A stretch of 64,000 nucleotides of DNA from Caballeronia humi. GTDB lineage: Bacteria > Pseudomonadota > Gammaproteobacteria > Burkholderiales > Burkholderiaceae. The stretch is taken from contig NZ_FCNW02000004.1 in NCBI RefSeq assembly GCF_001544475.1, forward strand, positions 1 through 64,000, written 5' to 3'. Positions 25,820 through 36,744 of this stretch are shown piece after piece. Both the position numbers and the translations under genes were made by a program. Below the pieces are notes generated by a model. The model saw only the letters and a list, made by a program, of their open reading frames with translations, made no database searches and was not told the DNA's origin. The stretch's first letter is position 1. Each line of letters begins with the position of its first letter.

Positions 25820-27085
25820 TCAAAGCACCGGCATTTCACCCCGCAGCCTTCCGGAAAGCCCCGTCATGTCCGCGCCCGACGGCGCCTGATACAAGCGCAA
25901 TCCCATCTCCGGCAGGATCGACAGCAGGTGATCGAAGACATCTCCCTGGATGCGTTCGTACTGCGTCCACGCGGTCGTTGCCGTGAAGCAGTAGACCTCG
26001 ACCGGAATGCCGTGCGACTCCGGTTCCATCATGCGCACCATCATCGCCATGTCCTGACGAATTTCAGGATGCCGCTGCAAATAAGCCAGCCCGTAAGCGC
26101 GAAACGTGCCGATGTTGGTCAGCCGCCGCCGGTTCGCCGGCTCGCTCGCAAGTTCGCCGAGGTTCTTGTTCGCCTGATCGACTTCGAGTTGCTTCTCTTC
26201 GAGATAGTCGTGCAGAAAGCGAAAGCGCTTGAGCCGCACGGTTTCCTCGTCGGTGAGAAAGCGCACGCACGTCGCATCGATACGCAAGGTCCGCTTGATG
26301 CGCCTTCCGCCCGATTCGAACATGTGCCGATAGTTGCGGTAACTCTCGGAAAAGAGCTTGTAGGTGGGCACCGTAGTGACCGTGTTGTCCCAGTTCTGCA
26401 CCTTGACCGTATGCAGCGCGATGTCCTTCACGAAGCCGTCGGCGTTCGATTGCGGCATCTCGATCCAGTCGCCGATGCGCAGCATGTCGTTCGACGTGAG
26501 CTGCGTGCTCGCGACGAGCGACAGCAGCGTGTCCTTGAACACGAGCAGCACGACCGCCGAGAGCGCGCCGAGGCCGGAAAGCATCCAGAGCGGCGAGCGG
26601 TCGATGAGGATCGACAGCACGAGCACGCCGCAGATCAGCCCGAGCGCGAGCTTGCCAATCTGGATATAGCCCTTGATCGAGCGCGTCTGCGCTTCCTTGC
26701 TTGCGGCATAGACGTCCTGCCACGCCGAGAGCGCGCTGCCCGCCGCGAAGAACACGCAGATCCACGCGCCCGCGTGAGCCAGCCTCTCGACGACCCCCGC
26801 CGCCTGCCCGATATGCGGCACCTCGCCAATGCCGAGCGCGACCGTCGCGAACGGCACCGCGTACCAGAGCCGGTGATAGGCGCGATGCTGTGAAAGCGCC
26901 TCGTCCCAGGCGTTGTAGCCGGACAGGACGAGCAGACGATGCGCGAAATACAGCACGATCCGCGCGACGACCCACTGCGCGAAGAGCGCGACGGCGACGA
27001 GCGCCAGAAAGCCGACGGCGAGCTGCGCGGAAGGGTGCGTAGGGAGGTGCTGCTGCAACTGATCGGACAGGGCGTCGAGGTTCAT
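25820..27085 (-). CDS. MscS-family mechanosensitive channel (YbdG-like)
   Basis: 421 residues from ATG 27085 (MNLDALSDQLQQ). Several N-terminal membrane helices, then the MscS core with the pore helix region GLGALSAVVLLVFKDTLLSL and beta domain (IGDWIEMPQSNADGFVKDIA, TVPTYKLFSESYRNYRHMF). The insert after the beta domain and the long C terminus (FRFLHDYLEEKQLEVDQANK) are typical of the YbdG/YnaI-type miniconductance group. Located in the inner membrane; releases solutes upon osmotic downshock. The open frame upstream to 27184 is not needed. Confidence 0.9.
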   Translation of the reverse strand: MNLDALSDQLQQHLPTHPSAQLAVGFLALVAVALFAQWVVARIVLYFAHRLLVLSGYNAWDEALSQHRAYHRLWYAVPFATVALGIGEVPHIGQAAGVVERLAHAGAWICVFFAAGSALSAWQDVYAASKEAQTRSIKGYIQIGKLALGLICGVLVLSILIDRSPLWMLSGLGALSAVVLLVFKDTLLSLVASTQLTSNDMLRIGDWIEMPQSNADGFVKDIALHTVKVQNWDNTVTTVPTYKLFSESYRNYRHMFESGGRRIKRTLRIDATCVRFLTDEETVRLKRFRFLHDYLEEKQLEVDQANKNLGELASEPANRRRLTNIGTFRAYGLAYLQRHPEIRQDMAMMVRMMEPESHGIPVEVYCFTATTAWTQYERIQGDVFDHLLSILPEMGLRLYQAPSGADMTGLSGRLRGEMPVL

Positions 27086-27185
27086 TCGTGCCGTGATGGT
27101 TTGAGGGCGAGGCGTATTGTGCATGAACATACATGAAGCGCCGGCGCTGGCGGGAACGTCCGGGGCATCATCGAAAACCCGCATC

Positions 27186-27238
27186 CGATGAAAATGAATT
27201 TTTTTCGGCGGCGTTTTTGGGTAAATATAGTTTCATCG
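27186..27238. promoter_or_regulatory. inverted half sites before the rpiR-type gene
   Basis: CGATGAAA at 27186-27193 and TTTCATCG at 27231-27238 are perfect 8-bp inverted copies, centres 45 bp apart, in the gap between the MscS and RpiR genes. TATAGT (27226-27231) overlaps the right copy. They may be operators for the RpiR regulator; not proven. Confidence 0.35.
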
Positions 27239-27267
27239 CAGCTTTTCGTAAGGTGTCGTCGCCTCGT

Positions 27268-28218
27268 ATGGCCCGTTCGCCAGTCCTGCCGCCGTCGGCC
27301 GCCGATGAGCTGATCTCCGCGCGCATCGCCGCCGCCATGCCCACACTTTCGCCGATCCACAGGCGCATGGGCGCGTTCGTGCTGGCGAACCTGTTCCGCT
27401 CGGCGACGATGCGTATCGACGAACTGGCGCGCGCCGTGGGGGCGTCGGTGGCGACGGCGAACCGCTTCGCCCGCGCGCTCGGCTTCGACGGTTATCCAGC
27501 GTTCCGCGAGGCGCTCGTGCGCGGTTTCGAGGCGACCATTGCGCCGGTCGAACGTCTGCGCACGGCGCTCGAATCGCCCGCGAGCGGATCGCAAGTGTTC
27601 GATGCATCGCTGGAGCAGGCCGCGTCGAACCTGAACATGACGCGCAGCGCGATCGACGGCGGCGTCGCCGTTGCTCTCGTCGACGCGATTCTCGACGCGC
27701 GGCGCGTGTTCGTGCTCGGCTACGGCGCGAGCGCGTTCCTGGCGGGCTTGATGGAGCACGGTCTGACGCCGTATTGCGCGAACGTGCAGTCGCTCGCGCT
27801 GATGGGCGGGCCGTCGCATGCGGCGCGGCGGCTCTTCAACGCCTCGCGCGGCGATCTGCTGGTCGCGATCGCGTTCCCGCGCTACGTCGACGACACCATC
27901 GAACTCGCGCGTCTCGCCGCCGGCCACGGCGTGCGCGTGGTGGCGCTCACCGACAGCGCCGCGTCGCCGCTCGCGCAGGTCGCGGACCTTGTGCTGACGA
28001 TCCGCACCGAGCGCCGCCTCGCCGCGAATTGCGATACCGCCGTGCTCGCCGTCATAGAGGCGCTTTGCGATGCGGTCGCGCATCGGGCGAAGCGTTCGGT
28101 CGAAGCGGCGTCGGGGCTCACTGAATTCGTGCTGCCGTGGCTCGTGAAGCCGGCATCGATGCAGATTTCCCCCGCGGCCACGCGCGCCGCGGCAAAAACA
28201 GAAGACAGCAAAAGATGA
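27268..28218 (+). CDS. MurR/RpiR family regulator (HTH + SIS domain)
   Basis: 316 residues from ATG 27268; the frame upstream to 27133 is AT-rich and not family-like. N-terminal RpiR helix-turn-helix (MRIDELARAVGASVATANRF, ARALGFDGYPAFREALV) and a C-terminal SIS domain (ARRVFVLGYGASAFLAGLME, GDLLVAIAFPRYVDDTIELA). SIS domains bind phosphosugars; MurR senses MurNAc-6-phosphate. It overlaps the next gene by ATGA, so it is the first gene of the peptide-salvage operon. A dedicated regulator of that operon is the simplest reading. Confidence 0.9.
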   Translation: MARSPVLPPSAADELISARIAAAMPTLSPIHRRMGAFVLANLFRSATMRIDELARAVGASVATANRFARALGFDGYPAFREALVRGFEATIAPVERLRTALESPASGSQVFDASLEQAASNLNMTRSAIDGGVAVALVDAILDARRVFVLGYGASAFLAGLMEHGLTPYCANVQSLALMGGPSHAARRLFNASRGDLLVAIAFPRYVDDTIELARLAAGHGVRVVALTDSAASPLAQVADLVLTIRTERRLAANCDTAVLAVIEALCDAVAHRAKRSVEAASGLTEFVLPWLVKPASMQISPAATRAAAKTEDSKR

Positions 28219-29168
28219 ATCCGACACCCGTCATCGCGATCCACGGCGGCGCAGGCACGATCCTGCGTTCCGCGCTCACCGCTGACGCCGAGGCGCAGTA
28301 TCACGCGGCGCTTCAAGCCATCCTGCAAGCGGGCCAGCGCATTCTCGCGGACGGCGGCAGCGCGCTCGACGCGGTCACCGAGGCCGTGCGCCTGCTCGAA
28401 GACTGTCCGCTCTTCAACGCGGGCCACGGCGCGGTATTCACGTCAGCGGGCACGCACGAACTCGACGCGTCGATGATGGACGGCGTGACGCTCGAAGCGG
28501 GCGCCATTTGCTGCGTAACGCGCGTGAAGAACCCGGTGCTGGCCGCGCGCCGCGTGCTCGAAGCAAGCGAGCATGTGCTGTTCACCGGCGCGGGCGCGGA
28601 GGCGTTCGCGGCCGCGCAGGGCCTCGAATTCGTCGATCCGTCGTACTTTCATACCGATGCGCGCTATCAGCAATGGCTCAACGCGCGCGGCTCGCAGGGC
28701 ACGATGCTCGATCACGATGCGGCTTCGCTGGATGGTCCAATCGATCCGGACAAAAAGTTCGGCACCGTTGGCGCGGTCGCCTGCGATGCGCGCGGCCATG
28801 TCGCGGCGGCAACCTCCACGGGCGGCATGACGAACAAGCAGCCGGGCCGCGTCGGCGATGCGCCGCTGATCGGCGCGGGCTGCTACGCGAATGACGCGAC
28901 CTGTGCCGTCTCCACGACCGGCACGGGCGAGATGTTCATGCGCATGCTTGCGGCCTACGATGTGTCGGCGCGCATGGAGTATCGCGGCGCGTCGCTGGAA
29001 GAGGCCGCGCGTGAAGTGGTGATGGAGCGGCTACCGCGTATCGAAGGACGCGGCGGCCTGATCGCCGTCGATGCGCAGGGCAACGTCACGCTGCCGTTCA
29101 ACACGGAAGGCATGTATCGCGGCTTCGCGCGCGTGGGCGAGACGCCTGTCACCGCCATTTACCGCTGA
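28215..29168 (+). CDS. iaaA: isoaspartyl peptidase / type III L-asparaginase
   Basis: 317 residues, N-terminal nucleophile hydrolase. Removes beta-linked (isoaspartyl) residues from dipeptides and has asparaginase activity in the family. Visible parts are [34 protein letters not shown] and the autocleavage site before Thr184 in [11 protein letters not shown], then [17 protein letters not shown] and GTGEMFMR. The ATG overlaps the regulator's stop (ATGA), and gsiA follows 16 bases on. The order iaaA-gsiABCD is the same as in E. coli. Confidence 0.95.
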   Translation: MNPTPVIAIHGGAGTILRSALTADAEAQYHAALQAILQAGQRILADGGSALDAVTEAVRLLEDCPLFNAGHGAVFTSAGTHELDASMMDGVTLEAGAICCVTRVKNPVLAARRVLEASEHVLFTGAGAEAFAAAQGLEFVDPSYFHTDARYQQWLNARGSQGTMLDHDAASLDGPIDPDKKFGTVGAVACDARGHVAAATSTGGMTNKQPGRVGDAPLIGAGCYANDATCAVSTTGTGEMFMRMLAAYDVSARMEYRGASLEEAAREVVMERLPRIEGRGGLIAVDAQGNVTLPFNTEGMYRGFARVGETPVTAIYR

Positions 29169-29184
29169 TACAGAGGCCGAATCG

Positions 29185-31086
29185 ATGCCATCCAGCCAGT
29201 CGTTGCCGCCGTCGCGCGTGATCGAAGTGAACGGTCTGTCGGTGACGTTTCGCGCGGGAGCGAAACTCGTCGAAGCGGTGAAGCAGTTGTCGTTCACGGT
29301 CGATCGCGGCGAGACGCTGGCGATCGTCGGCGAATCGGGATCGGGGAAATCGGTGACATCGCTAGCTCTCATGCGGCTTGTCGAGCATGGCGGCGGCCGG
29401 ATCGCGGGGGGCAGCATCGCGTTCAGGCGGCGCAATGACAAAGTGCTCGATTTGGCAAGCGCATCCAATTCGACGATGCGCACGATCCGCGGCGCCGACA
29501 TCGCGATGATCTTCCAGGAGCCGATGACCTCGCTGAACCCGGTGTTCACCGTCGGCGACCAGATTGCCGAGGCGATCGCACTGCATCAGCACAAGAGCCA
29601 TTCGGCGGCGCGCACCGAAGCGCTGCATCTGCTCGATCTCGTGCGCATTCCCGAGTCGAAACGGGTGTTCGCGCGCTATCCGCATCAGTTGTCCGGCGGC
29701 ATGCGCCAGCGCGTCATGATCGCGATGGCGCTGTCGTGCAAGCCCGCGCTCCTGATTGCCGACGAACCGACCACCGCGCTGGACGTGACGATCCAGGCGC
29801 AGATCCTGCAACTGATTCGCGCCCTGCAGGACGAGATGAACATGGGCGTGATCTTCATTACGCACGACATGGGCGTGGTCGCCGAAGTGGCGGATCGCGT
29901 GCTTGTGATGTATCGCGGGGAGAAAGTCGAGGAGGGCGCGTCCGACACGCTGTTCGCCGCGCCGAAGCATCCATACACGAAGGCGCTGCTCGCCGCCGTG
30001 CCGAAGCTGGGCGCAATGCACGGCACCGACCGTCCCGCGAAGTTTCCGATCGTCGAAGTGGAAGCCGTGGACGTCGCCCCCGACGATGCCAGCGCGCTGC
30101 GTCCCTCGGCGGCGGTCGAGGCAGAGCCGCAGCCCGCCGTCGATGCCGCGAGCACGCCGATCCTGCGCGTGCGCGATCTCGTCACGCGCTTTCCGGTGAA
30201 GAGCGGCATCTTCGGCCGCGTGACGGGCGCGGTGCATGCGGTCGAGCGCGTGAGTTTCGATCTGCGGCCGGGCGAGACGCTGGCGCTCGTCGGCGAATCG
30301 GGCTGCGGCAAATCAACGACCGGGCGCTCGCTGCTCAAGCTCGTGGAAAGCCAGAGCGGGTCGATCGAATTCAACGGGCGCGATATCAGCAAGCTGTCGG
30401 GGCCCGCGCTGCAGGCGTTGCGGCGCAACATCCAGTTCATTTTCCAGGACCCGTTCGCGTCGCTCAATCCGCGCCTGACGGTCGGCTTCTCGATCATGGA
30501 GCCGCTGCTTGTGCACAACGTCGCGAAGGGCAAGGAAGCGGAAGCGCGGGTCGAATGGCTGCTTGAGAAAGTCGGCTTGCCCGCCGAAGCGGCACAGCGC
30601 TATCCGCATGAGTTTTCGGGCGGCCAGCGTCAGCGCATCGCGATCGCCCGCGCGCTCGCACTGAACCCGAAAGTCGTGATCGCCGATGAATCCGTCTCCG
30701 CGCTCGATGTCTCCGTGCAGGCGCAGATCGTCAACCTGATGCTCGACTTGCAGCGCGAACTGGGCGTCGCGTATCTCTTCATCTCGCATGACATGGCGGT
30801 GGTGGAGCGCGTGAGTCATCGCGTCGCGGTGATGTATCTCGGGCAGATCGTCGAGATCGGTCCGCGTCAGGCCGTGTTCGAGGCGCCGCGTCATCCATAC
30901 ACGAGGAAGCTGATGAGCGCGGTGCCAATCGCCGATCCCGCGCGGCGGCACGCGAAACGCATCCTCGCCGCCGATGAAATCCCGAGCCCGATTCGCATGC
31001 TCGGCGACGAGCCGGTCGTCGCGAAACTGGTGGCGGTAGCGCCGGATCATTATGTCGCCGAGCATCATGTCGGCGGGGCTTACTGA
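29185..31086 (+). CDS. gsiA: peptide/glutathione ABC importer, double ATP-binding protein
   Basis: 633 residues: two fused ATPase domains. Walker A GESGSGKS near 50 and GESGCGKS near 370; signature LSGGMRQRV near 169 and FSGGQRQRI near 477; Walker [13 protein letters not shown] and [12 protein letters not shown]. Each is followed by the oligopeptide-type C-terminal region ([26 protein letters not shown]). A single polypeptide replacing the DppD/DppF pair is the GsiA arrangement. AGAGG precedes the ATG at 29185. Confidence 0.95.
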   Translation: MPSSQSLPPSRVIEVNGLSVTFRAGAKLVEAVKQLSFTVDRGETLAIVGESGSGKSVTSLALMRLVEHGGGRIAGGSIAFRRRNDKVLDLASASNSTMRTIRGADIAMIFQEPMTSLNPVFTVGDQIAEAIALHQHKSHSAARTEALHLLDLVRIPESKRVFARYPHQLSGGMRQRVMIAMALSCKPALLIADEPTTALDVTIQAQILQLIRALQDEMNMGVIFITHDMGVVAEVADRVLVMYRGEKVEEGASDTLFAAPKHPYTKALLAAVPKLGAMHGTDRPAKFPIVEVEAVDVAPDDASALRPSAAVEAEPQPAVDAASTPILRVRDLVTRFPVKSGIFGRVTGAVHAVERVSFDLRPGETLALVGESGCGKSTTGRSLLKLVESQSGSIEFNGRDISKLSGPALQALRRNIQFIFQDPFASLNPRLTVGFSIMEPLLVHNVAKGKEAEARVEWLLEKVGLPAEAAQRYPHEFSGGQRQRIAIARALALNPKVVIADESVSALDVSVQAQIVNLMLDLQRELGVAYLFISHDMAVVERVSHRVAVMYLGQIVEIGPRQAVFEAPRHPYTRKLMSAVPIADPARRHAKRILAADEIPSPIRMLGDEPVVAKLVAVAPDHYVAEHHVGGAY

Positions 31087-31148
31087 AATTGAAGCAAAGC
31101 GCTCTGTAGAAGTCTGGCTAACCAAAACGTCAAACAAGGAGTCCAACG

Positions 31149-32708
31149 ATGCCGTCCTCGAAGTTCAAGCTCTTGCGCCTGCGCGCGCTGATCGCCGCGG
31201 GCGCGTGCGTCTTCACGACGCTCACCGCGATGCCCGCTCACGCCGAGACGACCGCCGTGATGGCCGTCGCCTCGACCTTCACGACGCTCGATCCGTACGA
31301 CGCGAACGATACGCTCTCGCAAGCGGTGTCGAAGTCGTTCTACCAGGGCCTGTTCGGCTTCGACAAGGACATGAAGATCGTCAACGTCCTCGCGACGAGC
31401 TACGAAGCGAGCCCCGACGCGAAGGTCTACACGATCAAGCTGAAGAGCGGCGTGAAGTTCCATGACGGCACCGATTTCAATGCGGAGGCCGTGAAAGCGG
31501 TGTTTGATCGCGTGACCGATCCGGCGAACAAGCTGAAGCGCTACAACCTCTTCAACAAGATCGAGAAGACCGAAGTGATCGATCCGCAGACGGTCAAGAT
31601 CACGCTGAAGATTCCGTTCTCCGCGTTCATCAACGTGCTGGCGCATCCGTCGGCGGTAATGATCTCGCCCGAGGCGCTGAAGAAGTACGGCAAGGACATT
31701 TCGCTGCATCCGGTGGGGACGGGTCCGTTCGAATTCGTCGAATGGAAGCAGACCGATGACCTGAAGGTGAAGAAGTTCGCGGGCTACTGGAAGAAGGGCT
31801 ATCCGAAGATCGACATGATCGACTGGAAGCCGGTGGTCGACAACAACACGCGCGCGGCGCTCATGCAGACGGGCGAAGCCGACTTCGCGTTCCAGGTGCC
31901 GTTCGAGCAGGCGGCTGTGCTGAAGGCGAACCCGAAGGTGGATTTGATCGCGGCGCCTTCGATCATCCAGCGCTACATCAGCATGAACATGATGCAGAAG
32001 CCCTTCGACAACCCGAAGGTCCGCGAGGCGATGAATTACGCGATCAACAAGGAAGCGCTCGTGAAGGTGGCGTTCGCCGGTTATGCGATGCCGGCTGAAG
32101 GCGTCGTGCCGCAGGGCGTTGATTATGCGGTGAAGACCGGCCCGTGGAAGTACGACCCGGCGAAGGCGCGCGAATTGCTGAAGGAAGCGGGCTATCCGAA
32201 CGGCTTCGAAACCGAACTGTGGTCGGGCTATAACCACTCGACTGCGCAGAAGATCATCCAGTTCGTGCAGCAGCAGTTGGCGCAGGTCGGCGTGAAGGCG
32301 TCGGTGCAGGCGCTGGAAGCGGGGCAGCGTGTCGCCAAGGTCGAGAGCGCGCCCGATCCGGCGACCGCGCCGGTGCGCATGTACTACATCGGCTGGTCGT
32401 CGTCGACGGGTGAAGCCGACTGGGCGATCTCGCCGCTGCTCGCAAGCGCCTCGTTCCCGCCGAAGCTCTCGAACACGGCGTACTACAAGAACGATACGGT
32501 CGATGCCGATCTCTCGAAGGCGCTCGCCACCACCGACCGCACCGAGAAAGCCGCGCTCTACGCTGACGCGCAAAAGCGCATCTGGGCCGATGCGCCGTGG
32601 GTCTTCCTCGTCACGGAGAAGGTCGTGTATGCGCGCAGCAAGCGGCTTTCGGGCACCTACGTGATGCCCGACGGCTCATTCAACTTCGACGAAATCGCGA
32701 TCAAGTAA
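31149..32708 (+). CDS. gsiB: periplasmic peptide/glutathione-binding protein (SBP family 5)
   Basis: 519 residues with a cleavable signal peptide ending near residue 33 (TAMPAHA|ET). Family 5 features: [50 protein letters not shown] and [20 protein letters not shown]. It delivers its ligand to GsiCD. GsiB of E. coli binds glutathione; with the peptidase genes downstream the ligand here may be other short or modified peptides. Confidence 0.93.
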   Translation: MPSSKFKLLRLRALIAAGACVFTTLTAMPAHAETTAVMAVASTFTTLDPYDANDTLSQAVSKSFYQGLFGFDKDMKIVNVLATSYEASPDAKVYTIKLKSGVKFHDGTDFNAEAVKAVFDRVTDPANKLKRYNLFNKIEKTEVIDPQTVKITLKIPFSAFINVLAHPSAVMISPEALKKYGKDISLHPVGTGPFEFVEWKQTDDLKVKKFAGYWKKGYPKIDMIDWKPVVDNNTRAALMQTGEADFAFQVPFEQAAVLKANPKVDLIAAPSIIQRYISMNMMQKPFDNPKVREAMNYAINKEALVKVAFAGYAMPAEGVVPQGVDYAVKTGPWKYDPAKARELLKEAGYPNGFETELWSGYNHSTAQKIIQFVQQQLAQVGVKASVQALEAGQRVAKVESAPDPATAPVRMYYIGWSSSTGEADWAISPLLASASFPPKLSNTAYYKNDTVDADLSKALATTDRTEKAALYADAQKRIWADAPWVFLVTEKVVYARSKRLSGTYVMPDGSFNFDEIAIK

Positions 32709-32722
32709 GGGCCGAGCCGGGC

Positions 32723-32744
32723 GCTGCTTATAAAAAAGCGGCGA
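32723..32744 (+). other. intercistronic hairpin after gsiB
   Basis: CGCTGCTT-ATAAAA-AAGCGGCG forms an 8-bp stem with one G-U pair, 15 bases after the gsiB stop. Such structures after binding-protein genes often protect the upstream mRNA and give more binding protein than permease. Confidence 0.5.
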
Positions 32745-32765
32745 CCGGCCAATCCGGTGTTCCCC

Positions 32766-33686
32766 ATGCTGACTTTTCTCGCCAAACGCCTGCTCGGACT
32801 CTTGCCAACACTGCTGATCGTCGCGGTGCTGGTGTTCCTGTTCGTGCACATGCTGCCGGGCGATCCCGCGCGGCTCGCCGCCGGCGCCGAAGCCGACGAG
32901 GCGACGGTCGCACTCGTGCGCGCCGATCTCGGCCTCGACAAGCCGCTGCCGCAGCAGTTCTTCAACTTCTTCAGGAAGGTCGTGCAGTTCGATTTCGGCA
33001 CGTCGACGCGCAGCAAGCGGCCCGTTAGCACCGAGATCGCGGAACGCTTCATGCCGACGCTGTGGCTCACGATCGCGAGCATGGTGTGGGCCGTGCTGTT
33101 CGGCATGACGATCGGCATCGTCTCGGCGGTGTGGCGCAACAAGTGGCCGGACCGTCTCGGCATGACGCTGGCCGTGTCGGGCATTTCGTTTCCGGCGTTC
33201 GCGCTCGGCATGCTTCTGATGGAAATCTTTTCGGTGAAGCTCGGCTGGCTGCCGATCGTCGGCGACGGCACGTGGCAAAGCTATATCCTGCCTTCGATCA
33301 CGCTCGGTGCGGCGGTTGCCGCGGTGATGGCGCGCTTCACGCGAGCGTCGTTCGTCGAAGTGATGAACGAGGACTTCGTGCGCACCGCGCGCGCAAAGGG
33401 CGTGCGCGAGCCGATCGTCGTGATCAAGCATTGTCTGCGCAACGCGATGATTCCTGTTGTCACGATGATGGGCCTGCAGTTCGGCTTCCTGCTCGGCGGC
33501 TCGATCGTCGTGGAGAAGGTGTTCAACTGGCCGGGCCTCGGGCGCCTGCTCGTCGATGCCGTCGAGATGCGCGACTATCCGGTGATCCAGGCCGAAGTGC
33601 TGCTGTTCTCGCTGGAGTTCATCGTGATCAATCTGATCGTCGACGTGCTGTACGCCGTGATCAATCCGACTATCCGTTTCAAATGA
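32766..33686 (+). CDS. gsiC: peptide/glutathione ABC importer permease GsiC
   Basis: 306 residues, the same length as E. coli GsiC. Starts [19 protein letters not shown], has the DppB-type opening [12 protein letters not shown] and the permease coupling region [19 protein letters not shown], plus about six membrane helices. An in-frame GTG at 32757 is an alternative start. Confidence 0.94.
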   Translation: MLTFLAKRLLGLLPTLLIVAVLVFLFVHMLPGDPARLAAGAEADEATVALVRADLGLDKPLPQQFFNFFRKVVQFDFGTSTRSKRPVSTEIAERFMPTLWLTIASMVWAVLFGMTIGIVSAVWRNKWPDRLGMTLAVSGISFPAFALGMLLMEIFSVKLGWLPIVGDGTWQSYILPSITLGAAVAAVMARFTRASFVEVMNEDFVRTARAKGVREPIVVIKHCLRNAMIPVVTMMGLQFGFLLGGSIVVEKVFNWPGLGRLLVDAVEMRDYPVIQAEVLLFSLEFIVINLIVDVLYAVINPTIRFK

Positions 33687-33693
33687 GGTCCGC

Positions 33694-34599
33694 ATGAGCG
33701 TGACAGCCGATACGGCCAAAACCGCCAAAGCCAGCGCTGCGGGCCACGAAATCCGCACGCCGTGGACCGAGTTCTGGCGCAAGTTCAAGAAGCAACCGGT
33801 GGCGCTAGCGGCGGGCGCGTTCGTGCTGGTGCTGATCGTGATCGCGATCATTGCGCCGTATATCGTGCCCTACGATCCCGAGAACTACTTCGATTACGAC
33901 GCGCTCAACGCGGGGCCGTCGGCGGCGCACTGGTTCGGCGTCGATTCGCTCGGCCGCGACATTCTGAGCCGCATCCTCGCGGGCAGTCGCATATCGCTCT
34001 CGGCGGGGCTGCTGTCGGTCGTGATCGGGGCGGTGATCGGCACGTTCTTCGGCTTGCTCGCCGGATACTACGAAGGCTGGTGGGACCGCATCGTAATGCG
34101 CGTCGCCGACGTGCTGTTTGCGTTCCCCGGCATCTTGCTCGCGATCGGCGTGGTCGCGATTCTCGGCAACGGCATGGTCAACGTCGTGTGCGCGGTCGCG
34201 ATCTTCAGCATCCCCGCGTTCGCGCGGCTCGTGCGCGGCAATACGCTGTCGCTCAAGCACCTGACTTACATCGAGGCGGCGCGCAGCATCGGCGCATCGG
34301 ACTGGACGATCATCGTGAGGCACATTCTGCCGGGCACGATTTCGTCGGTGGTCGTGTATTTCACAATGCGCATCGGGACCTCGATCATCACGGCGGCGAG
34401 CCTCTCGTTCCTCGGACTCGGCGCGCAGCCGCCGACGCCCGAGTGGGGCGCGATGCTCAACGAGGCCCGCGCCGACATGGCGATGGCGCCGCATATCGCG
34501 GTGTTCCCGAGTCTCGCGATCTTCTTCACGGTGCTCGCGTTCAATCTGCTCGGCGACGGCCTGCGCGATGCGCTGGATCCCAAGCTCGACCGGCCATGA
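33694..34599 (+). CDS. gsiD: peptide/glutathione ABC importer permease GsiD
   Basis: 301 residues. DppC-type N terminus ([36 protein letters not shown]), permease loop [19 protein letters not shown] and C-terminal [22 protein letters not shown] precedes the ATG at 33694. The stop overlaps the start of the P1 peptidase gene (ATGA), so all the genes here are translationally coupled. Confidence 0.95.
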   Translation: MSVTADTAKTAKASAAGHEIRTPWTEFWRKFKKQPVALAAGAFVLVLIVIAIIAPYIVPYDPENYFDYDALNAGPSAAHWFGVDSLGRDILSRILAGSRISLSAGLLSVVIGAVIGTFFGLLAGYYEGWWDRIVMRVADVLFAFPGILLAIGVVAILGNGMVNVVCAVAIFSIPAFARLVRGNTLSLKHLTYIEAARSIGASDWTIIVRHILPGTISSVVVYFTMRIGTSIITAASLSFLGLGAQPPTPEWGAMLNEARADMAMAPHIAVFPSLAIFFTVLAFNLLGDGLRDALDPKLDRP

Positions 34600-35609
34600 T
34601 CGAGGCGCCTTACATCGGTTCGTTGAAGGCTGGGCCGCTCGGCACGATTGCGGATGTGGCAGGTATTACGGTCGGGCACTGCACGCTCGATGACGGCGCG
34701 GTGCAGACCGGCGTCACCGTGATCCGCCCGCATCAGGGCGATGTCTATCGAAACAAGGTGCCGGCTGCGGCGAGCGTGATCAATGGCTTCGGCAAGAGCA
34801 TCGGGCTCGTGCAGGTCGATGAACTCGGCGTGATTGAGACGCCCATTGCGCTAACGAATACGTTCGGTGTCGGCACGGTCGCGAACGCGCAGATTCGTCA
34901 TGCGATAGAGGCGAATCCGTCGATCGGACGCGAATGGCCGACGGTCAATCCGCTCGTCTTCGAATGCAACGACGGCTACTTGAACGACATTCAGGCGCTT
35001 GCGGTTCGGGAAGCGGATTACGTGCACGCGTTCGAGGCGTGTGGCTCGGCGTTCGAACGCGGCTCAGTGGGAGCGGGGCGAGGCATGTCGTGCTTCGACT
35101 TGAAGGGAGGGATCGGGTCCGCGTCGCGTGTGTGCGATATCGCAGGCCGCTCGTTCACGACAGGCGCGCTAGTTCTCGCCAACTTCGGGCGCCTGCCGAT
35201 GTTAATATTGGGTGGCGTTGCGATGGGCCAGACGCTATCGGCATCGGAAGCATTGAAACCCGAGCAAGGCTCGATCATCATGATCATCGCGACCGATGCG
35301 CCGCTCGATGCACGCCGGCTACGCCGCCTTTCGATGCGCGCCGCAGCCGGACTCGCACGCACGGGTTCGGTCTACGGGCACGGCAGCGGCGACATCTCGC
35401 TCGCGATCACGACGGCCTACACGGTCCCGCATCTCGACGATTTCTTGGAAGTACCCGCGCTCGTCTCCGATGCGCGCCTCGATCCGCTCTTCCAGGCCGT
35501 GGCGGACAGCGTCGAACAGGCGATCGTCGATGCGCTCTTCAGCGCGGTATCGGTGACGGGGCGCGACGGTCATCGCAGGCTCTCGATCAAGGACATCACG
35601 ACGACATGA
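34596..35609 (+). CDS. P1-family aminopeptidase (DmpA-like, L-aminopeptidase/D-esterase)
   Basis: 337 residues. Family stretches are [64 protein letters not shown] and the self-cleavage site in [11 protein letters not shown]. The N-terminal nucleophile would be Ser264, generated by cleavage before it. Relatives hydrolyse peptides with D- or beta-amino acid N termini as well as L ones. It overlaps gsiD (ATGA) and dppA (ATGA). Confidence 0.9.
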   Translation: MIEAPYIGSLKAGPLGTIADVAGITVGHCTLDDGAVQTGVTVIRPHQGDVYRNKVPAAASVINGFGKSIGLVQVDELGVIETPIALTNTFGVGTVANAQIRHAIEANPSIGREWPTVNPLVFECNDGYLNDIQALAVREADYVHAFEACGSAFERGSVGAGRGMSCFDLKGGIGSASRVCDIAGRSFTTGALVLANFGRLPMLILGGVAMGQTLSASEALKPEQGSIIMIIATDAPLDARRLRRLSMRAAAGLARTGSVYGHGSGDISLAITTAYTVPHLDDFLEVPALVSDARLDPLFQAVADSVEQAIVDALFSAVSVTGRDGHRRLSIKDITTT

Positions 35610-36430
35610 AAGTATTGATTTCAGCGGATATCGAAGGCGTGGCCGGCGTGTTCCATCCGGAGCAGACGCGCGCGGGCAACGGCGAATATGAACACGCGCG
35701 CCGCTGGATGACGCTGGAAGCAAACGCGGCGATCGAAGGCGCGTTCGCGGGCGGCGCGACGCAAGTGTGGGTCAACGATTCGCATGGCGGCTTTCGCAAC
35801 CTGCTTCCCGATCTCATCGATGCCCGCGCGCGGATGGTGCTCGGCAAGCCGCGCACGCTCGGCATGATGACGGGCCTCGAGGATGAACCCGAACTCGTGT
35901 TCATGATCGGCTATCACGCGCGTGCGCAAAGCCGCGGCATCCTCGCGCATACGATCAACAGTTTCGCGTTCGCGCGCGTGTCGCTGGATGGCGAGGAAGT
36001 CGGCGAGGCGGGGCTGTATGGCGCGCTGGCGATCGAGCGCGGCTCACATGTGGCGCTTTTGACGGGCGACGACGTATTTGTCGAAGAGACGCGACCCGCG
36101 TTTCCCGAGGCGCGCTTCGTCACGGTGAAGACAGCGCACGGCTATTCGAGCGGCGTCACGCAAACGCCTGCAAGTGCCTGCGAGATGATTCGCGGCGCGG
36201 CGCGCGAGGTGGTCGAAAGCGCCTCCGGCATGATGCGTCGGGATGTCATCAAGCCGAAGCCAAGGCATTGCGAACTGCGCGTGCAAACCACGGCGCTCGC
36301 CGATCTCTTCTGCCAGTGGCCGTCGCTCGAACGTCTCGACGGTGTCACGCTCGCCTTCGACATTTCGTCAGTGGAGGAGGCGGTTCGCACGCTCAACAGC
36401 CTGTCGGCGATGTCGTTCATGCTGCGGTGA
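35606..36430 (+). CDS. dppA: D-aminopeptidase DppA (M55)
   Basis: 274 residues. The zinc site is visible in SADIEGVAG (Asp8, Glu10), WVNDSHGG and MIGYHAR, with the Glu of GEAGLYGA; the active-site Lys/His region VKTAHGYSSG is also present. M55 enzymes cleave D-amino acid amides and D-Ala-containing dipeptides and form a decameric ring in Bacillus. As the last gene of the operon it points to D-residue peptides, for example from cell-wall turnover. Confidence 0.93.
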   Translation: MKVLISADIEGVAGVFHPEQTRAGNGEYEHARRWMTLEANAAIEGAFAGGATQVWVNDSHGGFRNLLPDLIDARARMVLGKPRTLGMMTGLEDEPELVFMIGYHARAQSRGILAHTINSFAFARVSLDGEEVGEAGLYGALAIERGSHVALLTGDDVFVEETRPAFPEARFVTVKTAHGYSSGVTQTPASACEMIRGAAREVVESASGMMRRDVIKPKPRHCELRVQTTALADLFCQWPSLERLDGVTLAFDISSVEEAVRTLNSLSAMSFMLR

Positions 36431-36498
36431 TGCGGTGAAAACACGTGCATTCGTCTATCATTGAGGGTAGGCAGCGGCTCGATGAAAGAGACAATGCT

Positions 36499-36717
36499 AT
36501 GCACAGGGTAAAGCTGGAACACAACGACGATTGCACGCTGGACCCCGCCGATCCCTACCTTGCGATGCGCGGCTCGCTCTTCATCGACGGCCACGAAGCA
36601 GGCTGGTGGGAACAGCGGCGCGACGGTACGTGGAAGGCGCATATCAAGCATATTGCGCTCGATATCGTCGAGCCGAGCCGTGAACGACTCATCGAACGCC
36701 TCGCTCGCGACGCGTAG
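36499..36717 (+). CDS. small conserved hypothetical protein
   Basis: 72 residues from ATG 36499 (MHRVKLEHNDDCTLDPADPY), soluble, with MRGSLFIDGHEAGWWEQRRD and a helical C terminus. Codon use matches the neighbours. Unknown family; lies between dppA and the fluoride channel gene in the same direction. Confidence 0.55.
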   Translation: MHRVKLEHNDDCTLDPADPYLAMRGSLFIDGHEAGWWEQRRDGTWKAHIKHIALDIVEPSRERLIERLARDA

Positions 36718-36744
36718 CCTTTCCATTTCACTTCAACGCCATAC

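Noticed and set aside
33762..34595. N-terminal extension of the P1 peptidase reading through gsiD in another frame
   Set aside because: It is out of frame with the clear GsiD permease; the peptidase begins at ATG 34596 with its usual N terminus.
36431..36744. Fluoride riboswitch before crcB
   Set aside because: The short gap before crcB and the upstream region lack the conserved riboswitch core; a small gene occupies the space.
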